DNA from: Actinomycetota bacterium | GTDB taxonomy: Bacteria > Actinomycetota > Actinomycetes > Mycobacteriales > Pseudonocardiaceae | Direction: 5' to 3' | Assembly (NCBI GenBank): GCA_021324675.1 | Contig: JAJPIR010000241.1 | Location: 1-48,766, forward strand | Length of the DNA stretch: 48,766 nt | Shown here: piece by piece, positions 1-8,454 of the stretch | Layout of the letters: every line of letters begins with the position of its first letter | How positions within the stretch are numbered: the first letter of the stretch is position 1 | The notes under the pieces: model-generated | What the model was told of the DNA's origin: nothing | The model's database searches: none | Seen by the model: the letters and a program-made list of their open reading frames with translations, nothing else | Program-made: the position numbers and the translations under genes

Positions 1-209
1 AGCCGATTTCCAGCACTGAGTTTATAAGTCTTCGGCGCCATCACATGCTGGCAAGAGTGCGGCAGGGCGGTAGGCAAATTGTCGAGAACATTTGAACTCA
101 ACAGTACTATATGGTCAGGTTCTGTGAGTTGTGCAGTCGGTTGGTAGATGGCGCAGTGTTCCCACTTCGATACGGTTGACGGAGCAATCGTTGCGTGTAC
201 GGATGGATA
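1..209. other. Non-coding or gene-edge stretch
   Basis: I see no convincing gene here. Base composition is clearly more AT-rich than the rest of the window, like the gene that follows. It lies downstream of the 3' end of the minus-strand gene ending at 210. No clear terminator hairpin was found. Confidence 0.4.
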
Positions 210-1277
210 TCAGGCCTGCTGAATCTGCATTGTAGAAGTGTGATCGTTGGTAGTGGGTTTCCAAAGTAGGGCGACGCCGTGACCCGGGAGCAACCATGAC
301 CGTACGGTAAGACTTTTTAGTTCTTCCGCCGGGACCCATCCGCTCGCTATTATTTCCGACCGGAACGTGAAAGGTACGACCTGGTAAAGCCACGGATTAT
401 CGTCGATTGTCAATGTGGACGCGCTGAAGCCTATGCGTTCTACATAGCAAGGGTACGGGGCTTGCCAGAAGCAGAAACCGTCTTCCACGCGCCCTAGGGC
501 CGCGAACCGGATAGACAGGTTCTCTATTGAGCCTACAGCATGGTTAACATCGGCGAGTTCGTCTAGGTCGCATTCGAATATTCGTAGGGTAGCCATGTAT
601 CGTGCTGGATCCTGTTGAGGCATTGTTCCCAGTGGTTCACGGAAGAACGTTAAATATTTCGGCCAATCATGATAACGCACTTCTCTTAATTCAATTTTGC
701 TCGGCGCAACCTCGTAATGCGCACCTTCGAGGTCCGTGTATTGAATGCCAATGCTTACCGATGGGAGCATTGCATCCACTGCTCGTTCGAATAGCGACTG
801 ATCAGGCATGAACCAGGATTCGAAAAGCGGCAACCGGCAGGCAAGTGTGATCGAATCGCGAAGTAGCGGATCGCACATGGCGAAAATGACAAACCTGCGA
901 TCGTCCACATTCTCTTTAAAGCTGTAAGTCACTGTGGAGGTAAGCTTGTAGGTATCGAAGTCGATAGGCTGCAACTTGTAATGAACTGTGGTGCTTGTGC
1001 TGATGGTTAAATCGCCGCCACGCGGTTCGACTCCTTCACCCCCTAGTAGGCCGGCGACGAATGCGCGGTTAGCGTCGCTGTCGCCATAAATCTTTGACAG
1101 AAAGGTCGTCATTATCTGCTGCGGGGATAATGCTTGGACCACCAACGGGCCGGATAGTCGAACGAGTTCGTCCACGAGTCGGGGACGCAGCACTCGGCGG
1201 TAGGCAACGACCGACAGCGATGCAGCGGCGGCGACTACAAGAAACGCGGATAAGAACGCCGCCAATACAATTGCCAC
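210..1277 (-). CDS. Membrane-anchored protein of unknown function
   Basis: I do not recognise a family. About 355 residues with one strongly hydrophobic N-terminal segment (roughly residues 1-25, Ala/Val/Leu-rich) followed by a basic stretch, so probably a signal anchor with the rest of the protein on one side of the membrane. The body is soluble-looking with many aromatic residues. A GTG at 1286 is also possible, but a GGGAG motif sits directly against it and about 8 nt before the GTG at 1277, so the latter is preferred. Codon use is markedly less GC-rich than in the genes after 2.5 kb, which suggests a different origin. It is followed on the other side by a GntR regulator on the same strand, with about 80 bp between them. 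Confidence 0.6.
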   Translation of the reverse strand: MAIVLAAFLSAFLVVAAAASLSVVAYRRVLRPRLVDELVRLSGPLVVQALSPQQIMTTFLSKIYGDSDANRAFVAGLLGGEGVEPRGGDLTISTSTTVHYKLQPIDFDTYKLTSTVTYSFKENVDDRRFVIFAMCDPLLRDSITLACRLPLFESWFMPDQSLFERAVDAMLPSVSIGIQYTDLEGAHYEVAPSKIELREVRYHDWPKYLTFFREPLGTMPQQDPARYMATLRIFECDLDELADVNHAVGSIENLSIRFAALGRVEDGFCFWQAPYPCYVERIGFSASTLTIDDNPWLYQVVPFTFRSEIIASGWVPAEELKSLTVRSWLLPGHGVALLWKPTTNDHTSTMQIQQA

Positions 1278-1357
1278 CGTCGGCACTCCCGTCTGCGCTG
1301 CCTGTCACCACATCCTGACGTCACAGCTACGGGTTCGCTAGTGCTAGGCGGGCCGGG

Positions 1358-2176
1358 TCAGCGGTGCAGCCACTCCGGTTCGTCCTCAACGCCCACAAAA
1401 GTGGTCAGATGTACTGGTTGCTCGGTTCCTTCCTGGTGGTTGGTCGCCTGGATCTCGTGGTATGGACCGAGCAGGTGAGTCATCATCGCGGCGCGCGCCC
1501 CGGCTGAGTCACCCCGTTTCAGGAAGTTGACCACATTGTCGTGTTCGGTGCCGGAACGTGCGGGCACGCCGCGGCTACTGAATCGTTGGCGGCGAATCTC
1601 CGTGAGATCTGGAATAAGCATGTGATACGCCGCCACGAGCAAGTCGTTATGGCTTGCGCGTAAGATGGCGTCATGAAAAGCCTCGTCGGTTCTCAGTAAC
1701 TCATCGACGTCGGCGAATGCTGCAATATGATCCTTGCTCAGTTTAGCGATGTCGTCGATCTCGCCCGGGGTTGCACGCGCAGCGGCAAGGCTGGCGGCCA
1801 TCCCCTCGAGCGCCATTCTGACTTCAATTGCTTCGCTGAGCCCGAAGCGCCGCTCAGAAATCCACTCCATGAAGTCGCCCGAAAGATAGTCCGCAGGCTT
1901 GCGCCGGATGAACCAGCCGCGACCCCGGCGCACTTCGACTACGCCGAGCACCTCCAGGCGCTGGAGTGCCGTGCGCACGGAGCTGCGCGCCACGCCCATC
2001 CTCCTGGCGAGTTCGGGCTCGTTAGGCAGCCGCTCGCCAGCAGGCAGTACGCCGCTGTCGATGAGTTCTCGCAGCTTGTCCTCGATGAGCTCGGGTAGTG
2101 GTCGCCGCTGGTCGCCCCTGAGTTCCCACTGAGCGACGCGTGCGGTCCGTCCGTTGCCGCCACGCCCACTAGTCAT
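1358..2176 (-). CDS. FadR-subfamily GntR transcriptional regulator
   Basis: A one-component DNA-binding repressor or activator of 272 residues. Residues about 25-95 form the GntR winged helix (LPNEPELARRMGVARSSV as the helix-turn-helix). The C-terminal part is an FCD ligand-binding domain: helical, with the pattern DEAFHDAIL, then EHDNVV, then a final HLL segment whose histidines usually bind a metal. The ATG at 2176 has AGGAG about 10 nt upstream; a longer reading frame to 2293 lacks homologous sequence at its N-terminus. FCD regulators typically sense carboxylic or hydroxy acids. Strong palindromes 130-171 bp upstream (2306-2347) are the probable operators and suggest autoregulation. The ligand cannot be named; the nearest metabolic gene is the acyl-CoA ligase at 2816. 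Confidence 0.88.
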   Translation of the reverse strand: MTSGRGGNGRTARVAQWELRGDQRRPLPELIEDKLRELIDSGVLPAGERLPNEPELARRMGVARSSVRTALQRLEVLGVVEVRRGRGWFIRRKPADYLSGDFMEWISERRFGLSEAIEVRMALEGMAASLAAARATPGEIDDIAKLSKDHIAAFADVDELLRTDEAFHDAILRASHNDLLVAAYHMLIPDLTEIRRQRFSSRGVPARSGTEHDNVVNFLKRGDSAGARAAMMTHLLGPYHEIQATNHQEGTEQPVHLTTFVGVEDEPEWLHR

Positions 2177-2407
2177 GTCGTCGCTACTCCTGTCCAGCTG
2201 ATGGTTCAGTGTCGGTCTGGCCGCGTTCGGGCGGCCGACCGGACGGCGGTCGATGCGGCATTGCACTGACAGTGGTCCGACCAGACTGTACACCCGTATG
2301 TCGTCTGACTACATTAGTCAGTAGACAGACATCTGATGTCAGTCTACGCTCCATGGTAGGACACGTTCTCGATCTGGAGGCGGATCACCACGGAAGGGGA
2401 AGCGATC
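2177..2407. other. Divergent intergenic region
   Basis: A region between the GntR gene and the small plus-strand genes. Apart from the two palindromes at 2306-2347 I see no further gene. A GGAAGGGG run at 2393-2400 serves as ribosome binding site for the small frame at 2408. Confidence 0.4.
2306..2347. promoter_or_regulatory. Two adjacent palindromes, probable GntR operators
   Basis: Positions 2306-2320 read TGACTACATTAGTCA, a perfect 6-3-6 inverted repeat. Immediately after it, 2321-2347 is a 27-bp dyad centred on 2334: 13-nt arms with a single mismatched pair, including GACATC-T-GATGTC at 2328-2340. The two dyad centres are 21 bp apart, about two helical turns, so dimers would bind on one face. 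They lie between the divergent regulator gene and the small genes starting at 2408. Binding is inferred. Confidence 0.6.
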
Positions 2408-2512
2408 ATGCCAGTTTTTCATCGGAGCACGGCATGCTTTCCCGGTGCCGGGCCTGCGGGCCGCCGCCAGGAGATGCGCTGTCGTGGCGGAACGTTCCGC
2501 AGAACACCGTGA
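2408..2512 (+). CDS. Very short ORF (34 aa), possible leader peptide or small protein
   Basis: An ATG at 2408 lies 7 nt after a strong Shine-Dalgarno run GGAAGGGG (2393-2400). The frame runs 34 codons to TGA at 2510-2512 and ends two nucleotides before the ATG of the next small gene, an arrangement that suggests translational coupling. The product begins MPVFHRSTACFPGAG, is rich in Arg and Gly and has two Cys; I do not recognise it. The next gene has no good ribosome binding site of its own, which supports the coupling idea. It may be only a leader. Confidence 0.4.
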   Translation: MPVFHRSTACFPGAGPAGRRQEMRCRGGTFRRTP

Positions 2513-2514
2513 CG

Positions 2515-2721
2515 ATGCAGTTGCTCAGCGGATTGCTCTTGATATGCCTGGGCATCTTGCTGGGTGCAGCGTGGGCAGTCCAAGCTTGCCAGCCAAAGCT
2601 TCGCCGGCAGGCCGAGGAGCGTCGCCGGCTGAACGAGGAATGGTTAGCCGTCCGCATGGCACGCCGGGAGCATGCTGAATGCCCGCGTTGCGGCTACCTG
2701 GTGATCGGCCGGAAACGGTAA
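2515..2721 (+). CDS. Small membrane protein with C-terminal CxxC motif
   Basis: 68 residues. Residues about 2-22 form one transmembrane helix (LLSGLLLICLGILLGAAWAV). A highly charged, probably coiled helix follows (about 30-55, rich in Arg and Glu), and the tail carries CPRCGY, a possible half zinc site or redox pair. I recall similar short hypothetical proteins in Pseudonocardiales, but no function is known to me. A frame open since 2209 exists, but the residues before 2515 look non-coding and the short form matches the remembered size. Two such chains could share one zinc ion through their CxxC tails; this is inference. Confidence 0.6.
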   Translation: MQLLSGLLLICLGILLGAAWAVQACQPKLRRQAEERRRLNEEWLAVRMARREHAECPRCGYLVIGRKR

Positions 2722-2815
2722 TGATCGACGGGCACTGATCGACCCGAGCTGCGCCATACTCTACCTGTCGGCACCAGCGCCGGAACCGACCTGATGCCTG
2801 GGGGAGGAGATCGCC

Positions 2816-4468
2816 GTGGCCGCGGTGGCTGCGCTCCCGTCGTATGCTTCGGGGCTTGCGGGTATCCCGCTGCTGGGCGACACCATCGGCGACAACTTGG
2901 ACCGAATCGTCGCCCAATACGGGAAGCGCGAAGCGCTCGTCGATTGCCCGAGTGGCGGCCGTTGGACTTACGCGCAGTTGCGAGCAGAAATCGACGCGTT
3001 GGCGCACGGACTGGCGGCAGCCGGGATCGGGAAGGGTGACCGGGTCGGTATCTGGGCTCCCAACTGCCCGGAGTGGCTGTTCACCCAGTACGCCACCGCG
3101 AAGATCGGCGCGATCCTGGTCAACATCAACCCGGCATACCGGGTCACTGAGCTGGAATACGTGCTCAACCAAGCAGGAATCCGGCTGCTGATCGCGGCGC
3201 AGTCGTTCCAGAGCGCCGACTACCCTGCAATGATCGCGCAGGTACGACCCCGCTGCCCTGCGCTGCGGCGCGTTGTGCTCATCGGTTCTCCCGAGTGGGA
3301 AGCGCTGCCCGTAGCCGACAGTGACCCGGCGGCGCTGGCCGCGATGCAGGCGGCACTATCCCCGGACGACCCGATCAATATCCAGTACACCTCAGGCACC
3401 ACGGGCTTTCCCAAGGGTGCCACGCTGTCACATCACAACATCCTCAACAACGGCTATTTCGTCGGTGAACTGTGTGGCTACACCGAAGCGGACCGGATCT
3501 GCGTGCCGGTGCCGCTGTACCACTGCTTCGGCATGGTCATGGGCAACCTGTCCGCCACCTCCCACGGAGCTTGCCTGGTGTATCCAGCCCCATCGTTCCA
3601 GCCGGCAGCGACGCTGCGTGCGGTCGCCCAGCAGCGGTGCACCTCGCTGTACGGGGTGCCCACCATGTTCATCGCGATGCTCGCCGCTGCTGACTTCGAG
3701 GCCCACGACCTGTCCTCGCTGCGGACTGGGATCATGGCCGGCTCACCGTGCCCGGTCGAAGTGATGAAGCAGGTCGTCGAGCGGATGGGTATGACGGAGG
3801 TGACCATCTGCTATGGCATGACCGAGACGTCCCCGGTATCCACCCAGACCCGGCCGGACGATCCGCTTGAGCGGCGAGTGTCCACCGTCGGCCGGGTGCA
3901 CCCGCATCTCGAAGTCAAGATCATCGATCCGGACACCGGCCTGACGGTGCCTCGGGGCACGCCCGGCGAGCTGTGTACCCGCGGGTATTCGGTCATGCTC
4001 GGCTACTGGGAGCAGCCCCAACACACCGCCGAGGTGATCGACCAGGCCCGCTGGATGCATACCGGCGACATGGCGGCGATGGACGGCGAGGGCTATGTCA
4101 ACATCACCGGGCGGATCAAGGACATGGTTATTCGCGGTGGAGAGAACATCTACCCCCGGGAAATCGAGGAGTTTCTCTACACCCACCCGGATATCCTGGA
4201 TGCGCAGGTGATCGGTGTGCCCGACGAACGCTACGGCGAAGAGTTGTGCGCCTGGGTGCGGTTACGCCCGGGGGCGCCGGAGCTTACTGCCGAGGCATTG
4301 CGGGACTATGCCGCCGGCAAACTCGCGCACTACAAGATCCCGCGGTACGTGCATCTGGTGGAGGAGTTTCCGATGACCGTCACCGGCAAGGTACGGAAGG
4401 TGGAGATGCGGGAACGCTCGGTGCAGCTGCTGGGGTTGGCCCATCTCGCCGCTCGGAACTACGCCTAA
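2816..4468 (+). CDS. Acyl-CoA ligase (AMP-forming, FadD/ACSF2-like)
   Basis: Activates a carboxylic acid, probably a medium- or long-chain fatty acid, with ATP and CoA via an acyl-adenylate. At 550 residues it has the full family length. Visible motifs: phosphate loop [11 protein letters not shown] starting at residue 191, YGMTETSP near 333, the TGD hinge region near 421 followed by [16 protein letters not shown], and the C-terminal TGKVRK whose lysine performs adenylation. The GTG start at 2816 follows GGAGGA (2803-2808). It stands alone on its strand, with a cold-shock gene 147 bp downstream. Substrate specificity cannot be read from the sequence; ACSF2/FadD35-type enzymes are the closest group I recall. 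Confidence 0.9.
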   Translation: MAAVAALPSYASGLAGIPLLGDTIGDNLDRIVAQYGKREALVDCPSGGRWTYAQLRAEIDALAHGLAAAGIGKGDRVGIWAPNCPEWLFTQYATAKIGAILVNINPAYRVTELEYVLNQAGIRLLIAAQSFQSADYPAMIAQVRPRCPALRRVVLIGSPEWEALPVADSDPAALAAMQAALSPDDPINIQYTSGTTGFPKGATLSHHNILNNGYFVGELCGYTEADRICVPVPLYHCFGMVMGNLSATSHGACLVYPAPSFQPAATLRAVAQQRCTSLYGVPTMFIAMLAAADFEAHDLSSLRTGIMAGSPCPVEVMKQVVERMGMTEVTICYGMTETSPVSTQTRPDDPLERRVSTVGRVHPHLEVKIIDPDTGLTVPRGTPGELCTRGYSVMLGYWEQPQHTAEVIDQARWMHTGDMAAMDGEGYVNITGRIKDMVIRGGENIYPREIEEFLYTHPDILDAQVIGVPDERYGEELCAWVRLRPGAPELTAEALRDYAAGKLAHYKIPRYVHLVEEFPMTVTGKVRKVEMRERSVQLLGLAHLAARNYA

Positions 4469-4528
4469 GGCGGATCTATGTGGCGGGAACAGCCCCAAAA
4501 GAGGCGGAAAGTCGTAAGCTGGAGGGCA

Positions 4529-4554
4529 CGCGTCCCGGGTGCGTTCGGGGCGCG
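4529..4554 (+). terminator. GC hairpin between ligase and cold-shock genes
   Basis: CGCGTCCC (4529-4536) can pair with GGGGCGCG (4547-4554), one G-U pair, with a 10-nt loop, 61 nt after the ligase stop. No T-run follows. It may terminate the ligase transcript or belong to the 5' leader of the cold-shock gene, where structured leaders are common. Confidence 0.3.
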
Positions 4555-4614
4555 TTCGTCTTGCTGGTCGTTCACCTCCGGCAGGCGGTACTCCACGAGG
4601 GAACGGTGAGGTCA

Positions 4615-5001
4615 GTGCCGACCGGCAAGGTCAAGTGGTACGACTCGAGCAAGGGCTTCGGATTCGTCACCCAAGACGGGGGTGCTGACGTCTACGTGCG
4701 CTCCACCGCGCTCCCGTCCGGAGTCACCGATCTGAAATCCGGTCAGCGGGTCGAGTTCGGAGTGGCCGACGGACGACGGGGTCCGCAGGCGCTGTCGGTG
4801 CGGTTGCTGGACTCGCCGCCGTCAGTGGCCGAGGCGCGGCGCCGGCCCGCCGAGGAGCTGCACGGCATGATCGATGACATGATCAGGTTGCTGGAGTCGC
4901 GAGTCCAACCGGATTTGCGCCGGGGTCGCTACCCCGACCGCCGCACCACCAAGCGGATCGGCGAGGTGGTGCGTGCTGTCGCGCAGGAGCTCGACCCCTG
5001 A
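4615..5001 (+). CDS. Cold-shock domain protein with C-terminal extension
   Basis: A nucleic-acid-binding protein of 128 residues. Residues 1-65 are a cold-shock fold: [17 protein letters not shown] contains RNP1 (KGFGFV), and DVYVR is a variant RNP2 where most homologs have DVFVH. The remaining half is a charged, helical extension ([18 protein letters not shown]) as in the longer actinobacterial CspB type (M. tuberculosis Rv0871 is similar in length). The GTG at 4615 starts at the conserved first strand; an open frame reaches far upstream but has no homologous content. Expected to act as an RNA chaperone in the cytoplasm. It is convergent with the MFS gene. Confidence 0.88.
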   Translation: MPTGKVKWYDSSKGFGFVTQDGGADVYVRSTALPSGVTDLKSGQRVEFGVADGRRGPQALSVRLLDSPPSVAEARRRPAEELHGMIDDMIRLLESRVQPDLRRGRYPDRRTTKRIGEVVRAVAQELDP

Positions 5002-5008
5002 CCCCCAG

Positions 5009-5033
5009 TTGGTAGCTCTTCAAGGACTACCAA
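5009..5033. terminator. Bidirectional hairpin between csp and MFS genes
   Basis: TTGGTAG at 5009-5015 pairs with CTACCAA at 5027-5033 around an 11-nt loop, 7 nt after the cold-shock stop codon and between two convergent genes. There is no T-run, as is usual in actinobacteria. Confidence 0.45.
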
Positions 5034-5144
5034 CCCCCGTCAGAACCGTCTCAAACGACGGCCAACTCCGCGCGTGTCGATGTCTACGCCGACTGGCCGG
5101 CCGGTGGGGTCATCGAACCGGTCTACCGGCGCCTGGCCTGACCG

Positions 5145-6764
5145 CTACCGCGTGGCGAAGCCGGGGATCAGGGACGAACCGCGGCGGGTCAGCAGGGCCT
5201 GGGCCAGCCCCAGCGCCAGCAGCACTGAGACCGATGCGAAGCCGATCCAATAGGTCGGCGGCAGCAGCACTCCCAATGCGCCGCCCAGCACCCATGCCGT
5301 CTGTAGCACGGTCTCGGATCGGCCGAACGCCGAGGCCCGCGATTCCTCGGGAACGGCGCGCTGGATCACCGCGTCCAGGCAGACCTTGGCCATCGCGCTG
5401 GCCGTCGCGGCAACGAGTGCGGTGGCCGCGGCGACGATGATGCCGCCCACCAGGGCGGTCAGCACCGCCATGGTGAGCCCGGCGGCTACGCATCCGAAGG
5501 TGGCCTGATCGGGCCTACCGAAGTGGATCCGGGCGCCGACCGCGTTGCCGAGGAAGCTGCCGGCCCCCGCTGCCGCACCCACGATGCCCAGCAGCGCCAC
5601 CTGCCAGCCCGGCGATCCTTCGGTCTGGGCTTTCACCAGGAACGCCATGAACAGGGTGAGAAATCCAGTGAGCACCCGTGCGCTCCCGGCACCCCACAGC
5701 GCGACGACCACCTGGCGACCCATCGGCCGGCGATGCCGTGCCGAGCCGCGCGCGACGGCGGTCTCGGTGCGCAGTGAGGCCGGCACCTCACCTTCTGTGA
5801 CCTCCACCCACGAGGGGACCCGCAAGCACAGCGCTGCCCCCGCCAGGCAGATCACCGCGGTGAACAGCAACGCTCCGGGCGATCCGGTCAACGTGGCGAC
5901 GCCAGCGGCTATCGCCCCGGACACCGCCCCGGCGCCCAGCCCGAAGGCGGTGAGCCGCGAGTTCGTTTTCACCAGCGTGATCTCTGGTGGCAGCACCCGC
6001 GGGATCACCGCTGCCTGCAGCACACCATAGGACTTAGCCAGCACCATGAAACCCAGCGCCGCTGGGTACAGCAGCCAGTCGTGCACGTGCGCAGCCATCA
6101 CGATCAGCAGGAAGGCGCGCCCGGCAAAGGACAGCGCCATCGCTACCCGGCGGCCGTGCTGGAGCCGGTCCAGCAGCGGGCCGATCACCGGGGCGACCAC
6201 CGCAAACGGTGCCACCGTGATCAGCAGGTACAGCGCCACATTGGTCCGGCTTTCGGCGGTGGCTGCGGCAAAGAACAACGTATTGGCCAGCGCGACGGCA
6301 ATGGCCGCGTTGGCGGCGTAGTCCATCATCGCCGCGTACGTCAACGAGGACAGCCCCGACCGCCCAGCACCGTCGGCCGTGGCGGCTTGGTGGAAGCGCC
6401 GCACGCCGCCGCCGACCAGTTGCCTGCTCCGCCAGGCCGCCACCCGGGTAACGGTGATCTTGCGGGGCGGTGGTGGGCCGCTCGAGGACGGTTGCGAGCG
6501 GGAACCGTCCCTGGCTTCCTTGGCCGGGGGATCGGGCTGGTAGGCAGGGGCGTCCTGGCTCTGCCACGGATAGCGTGCTGATGGATCCGGGGCCGCCCGG
6601 CTGTCCCCATGACCAGTTTCCTCATGATCGGGAGGTGGCGAGGGTTCCGGGTCTTGCCAAGTGACGCGGCGGCCCTCCGGTACCCAGCGCCGGCGGCGGC
6701 CCGCGCGGCGGCGTGGCCGGGAGCCGGGGTGCTCGGCGCCAGAGGGGGACGGGGACCGCTTCAC
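5145..6764 (-). CDS. Major facilitator superfamily transporter
   Basis: Polytopic membrane protein of 539 residues. The first 130 or so residues are hydrophilic, rich in Pro, Arg and Ser and probably disordered; then about twelve hydrophobic segments follow in MFS spacing, with the loop RLQHGRRVAMALSFAGRAF resembling motif A. Closest recalled relative is the M. tuberculosis Rv0876c type, also next to a cspB-like gene; its substrate is not known. A GGGAGG motif lies directly against the ATG at 6773 but 9 nt before the GTG at 6764, so GTG is taken as start. A four-fold 10-bp repeat lies in its upstream region. Confidence 0.82.
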   Translation of the reverse strand: MKRSPSPSGAEHPGSRPRRRAGRRRRWVPEGRRVTWQDPEPSPPPDHEETGHGDSRAAPDPSARYPWQSQDAPAYQPDPPAKEARDGSRSQPSSSGPPPPRKITVTRVAAWRSRQLVGGGVRRFHQAATADGAGRSGLSSLTYAAMMDYAANAAIAVALANTLFFAAATAESRTNVALYLLITVAPFAVVAPVIGPLLDRLQHGRRVAMALSFAGRAFLLIVMAAHVHDWLLYPAALGFMVLAKSYGVLQAAVIPRVLPPEITLVKTNSRLTAFGLGAGAVSGAIAAGVATLTGSPGALLFTAVICLAGAALCLRVPSWVEVTEGEVPASLRTETAVARGSARHRRPMGRQVVVALWGAGSARVLTGFLTLFMAFLVKAQTEGSPGWQVALLGIVGAAAGAGSFLGNAVGARIHFGRPDQATFGCVAAGLTMAVLTALVGGIIVAAATALVAATASAMAKVCLDAVIQRAVPEESRASAFGRSETVLQTAWVLGGALGVLLPPTYWIGFASVSVLLALGLAQALLTRRGSSLIPGFATR

Positions 6765-6823
6765 GCGGTCCATCCTCCCATCACCTGCCGGGCCTGGGGC
6801 GGCATTGGCCCGTGCTACTCGGC

Positions 6824-6863
6824 GCTAATCAGGGCTAATCAGGGCTAATTAGGGCTAATCAGC
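6824..6863. repeat. Four tandem 10-bp repeats
   Basis: Units of GCTAATCAGG at 6824, 6834, 6844 (one change, C to T) and 6854 (last base differs). The period is one helical turn. The array sits between the stop of the cyclotransferase-like gene (6874) and the MFS start (6764), so in the MFS promoter region on the minus strand. Confidence 0.85.
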
Positions 6864-6873
6864 TCTACTGGCG

Positions 6874-7674
6874 CTACCGAGGAACGAAGCGCACCCGAAA
6901 CAGCGAAGGCCAGTGCTTGCCGGTGATGAGGAACTGGTCGGTGCCCGGAATCGCGGCGATGCCGTTGAGCACGTCGTCTCCCGCGGTCAGCGGGCTGAAC
7001 AGGCCCGACGCGTCGACCACGCCGGTCACCACGCCGGTGTTGGGGTTGATGCGCACGATTCGGTCGGTTTCGAAGACATTGGCCCAGACGATGTCCCCGG
7101 TGCATTCTAGTTCGTTGAGCTCCCGCAGGGGCTCGTCGTCTAGGCGGACCTGCACGTGACCCAGGACTGCAAACGTCACCGGATCACGGAAGGTGAGCTG
7201 ATCTGTGCCGTCGCTCATCACCAGCCGGTGCTCGTCGTGGCATAACCCCCATCCCTGGCCGGGGTAGGTCACGACGCGGCGCTGGACCAATGTCGCCGGA
7301 TCGCGCTCGATGGCCATGCCGTTGGTCCAGGTCAGCTGCCATAACGCAGTGTCGGTGACGGTGAGGCCTTCGCCAAACAGGGGAGCGGGCAAGGTGGCCT
7401 CCCGCAGCGGGCTGGCGCTGGGCAGCACGGTGGTCCGGACCCGGGACTGACCGACCAGCCCGCTGCTCTCGTACAGGATCCCGCCGTGCATTTCCAGACC
7501 TTCGGTGTACATGGTCGGGTCATGCGGCAGGGTGGCGAGCACCTCCACCCGCAACTGCTGGGCGCTGGATCGGCGAGTGCCACAGCCTGCGACCGTGGTG
7601 GCTGTCAGGACCAGGATGGCCAGCGCCGCCACGAGCACTGGCCGGATTGTCCAACCGCGATGGCGGTGCGGCAC
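6874..7674 (-). CDS. Glutaminyl-peptide cyclotransferase-like lipoprotein
   Basis: 266 residues. The N-terminus has basic residues, a hydrophobic run and a lipobox ending VAGC, so the mature protein should be a lipid-anchored exported protein. The rest matches the plant/bacterial-type glutamine cyclotransferase beta-propeller: FTEGL-like motif (YTEGLEMHGGILYESSG), repeated DPVTF/DPATL blades, LNELE, WANVFETDRIVRINPNTG and the ending LNGIAAIPGTDQFLITGKHWPSLFRV (a frequent family signature). It would convert N-terminal Gln to pyroglutamate on exported proteins or peptides. A longer frame up to 7797 exists, but the GTG at 7674 precedes the signal peptide. It is divergent from the DUF3027 gene with start codons almost touching, so one or both mRNAs may be leaderless. 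Confidence 0.8.
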   Translation of the reverse strand: MPHRHRGWTIRPVLVAALAILVLTATTVAGCGTRRSSAQQLRVEVLATLPHDPTMYTEGLEMHGGILYESSGLVGQSRVRTTVLPSASPLREATLPAPLFGEGLTVTDTALWQLTWTNGMAIERDPATLVQRRVVTYPGQGWGLCHDEHRLVMSDGTDQLTFRDPVTFAVLGHVQVRLDDEPLRELNELECTGDIVWANVFETDRIVRINPNTGVVTGVVDASGLFSPLTAGDDVLNGIAAIPGTDQFLITGKHWPSLFRVRFVPR

Positions 7675-7675
7675 A

Positions 7676-8443
7676 ATGGGACTCGTGATTGCCGACCCTA
7701 CCGCGCCCGGTACCGACCTCGTTGAGGCCGTCGAGCTGGCCCGGGAGGCCGCGCAGGAGGAGGCCGGTGACACTCCAGTCGGCGAGCATGTGGGCACGCA
7801 GGCCGAGGACGGTGGTGCGGTTACCCACTTGTTCGAGGCCGGCCTGCCCGGTTACCGCGGGTGGCGCTGGGCGGCCACGGTGGCCTCGGCAGGCCCGGGC
7901 ACCCCGGTCACGGTCAGCGAAGTGGTGCTTTTGCCCGGACCCGACGCGCTAGTCGCGCCACCGTGGCTGCCGTGGACCGAGCGGCTGCGTGCGGGTGATC
8001 TCGGCGTGGGTGACCTGCTTCCAGCCGACCCGGACGATCCACGCCTGGTGCCCGCTTATCTCGGTGAGGCAGACCCGGACCTGAGCTGGCTCAGCCCGGA
8101 GCTCGGGCTGGGAAGGCTGCGCGTGCTCAGTCGCCGGGCCCGCCTTGACTTGCTGCAACGCTGGCGCGACGGTGACCACGGTCCCGACTCGGACATGGCC
8201 CGCAATGCTCCCGAGCGGTGCCTGCACTGCGGTTTCTACCTACCACTCGGTGGCCTGCTTTCGGCTGCCCTCGGGGTCTGCGGTAACGAACTGGCCCCCG
8301 CTGACGGGCACGTGGTACACGCTGAGTTCGGCTGCGGGGCGCATTCCGAGGTCCGGGTGGATACCAGCCCCAACGTGCCGGTAGCCGAGCTGGTTTACGA
8401 CGATGCCGAGCTGGAGCTGCTGCCCTGGTCGCCGGTGGAGTAG
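7676..8443 (+). CDS. DUF3027 protein (Rv0877-like)
   Basis: 255 residues, conserved in actinobacteria but without a known function. The C-terminal third carries RCLHCGFYLPLGG, then CGNELAPADG and GCGAHSEV, a cysteine/histidine set that probably binds zinc. Its size and position (between the MFS and the DUF2530/MarR genes) match M. tuberculosis Rv0877. Start: ATG at 7676 or GTG at 7685; neither has a clear ribosome binding site and the former lies 1 bp from the divergent start, so leaderless translation is possible. The next gene follows after 11 nt, so the two are probably cotranscribed. Confidence 0.82.
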   Translation: MGLVIADPTAPGTDLVEAVELAREAAQEEAGDTPVGEHVGTQAEDGGAVTHLFEAGLPGYRGWRWAATVASAGPGTPVTVSEVVLLPGPDALVAPPWLPWTERLRAGDLGVGDLLPADPDDPRLVPAYLGEADPDLSWLSPELGLGRLRVLSRRARLDLLQRWRDGDHGPDSDMARNAPERCLHCGFYLPLGGLLSAALGVCGNELAPADGHVVHAEFGCGAHSEVRVDTSPNVPVAELVYDDAELELLPWSPVE

Positions 8444-8454
8444 CTATAGCCGAC

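Noticed and set aside
3973-4614. Long open frame before the cold-shock protein
   Set aside because: It is a shadow of the acyl-CoA ligase in another frame; the cold-shock domain starts right at the GTG at 4615.
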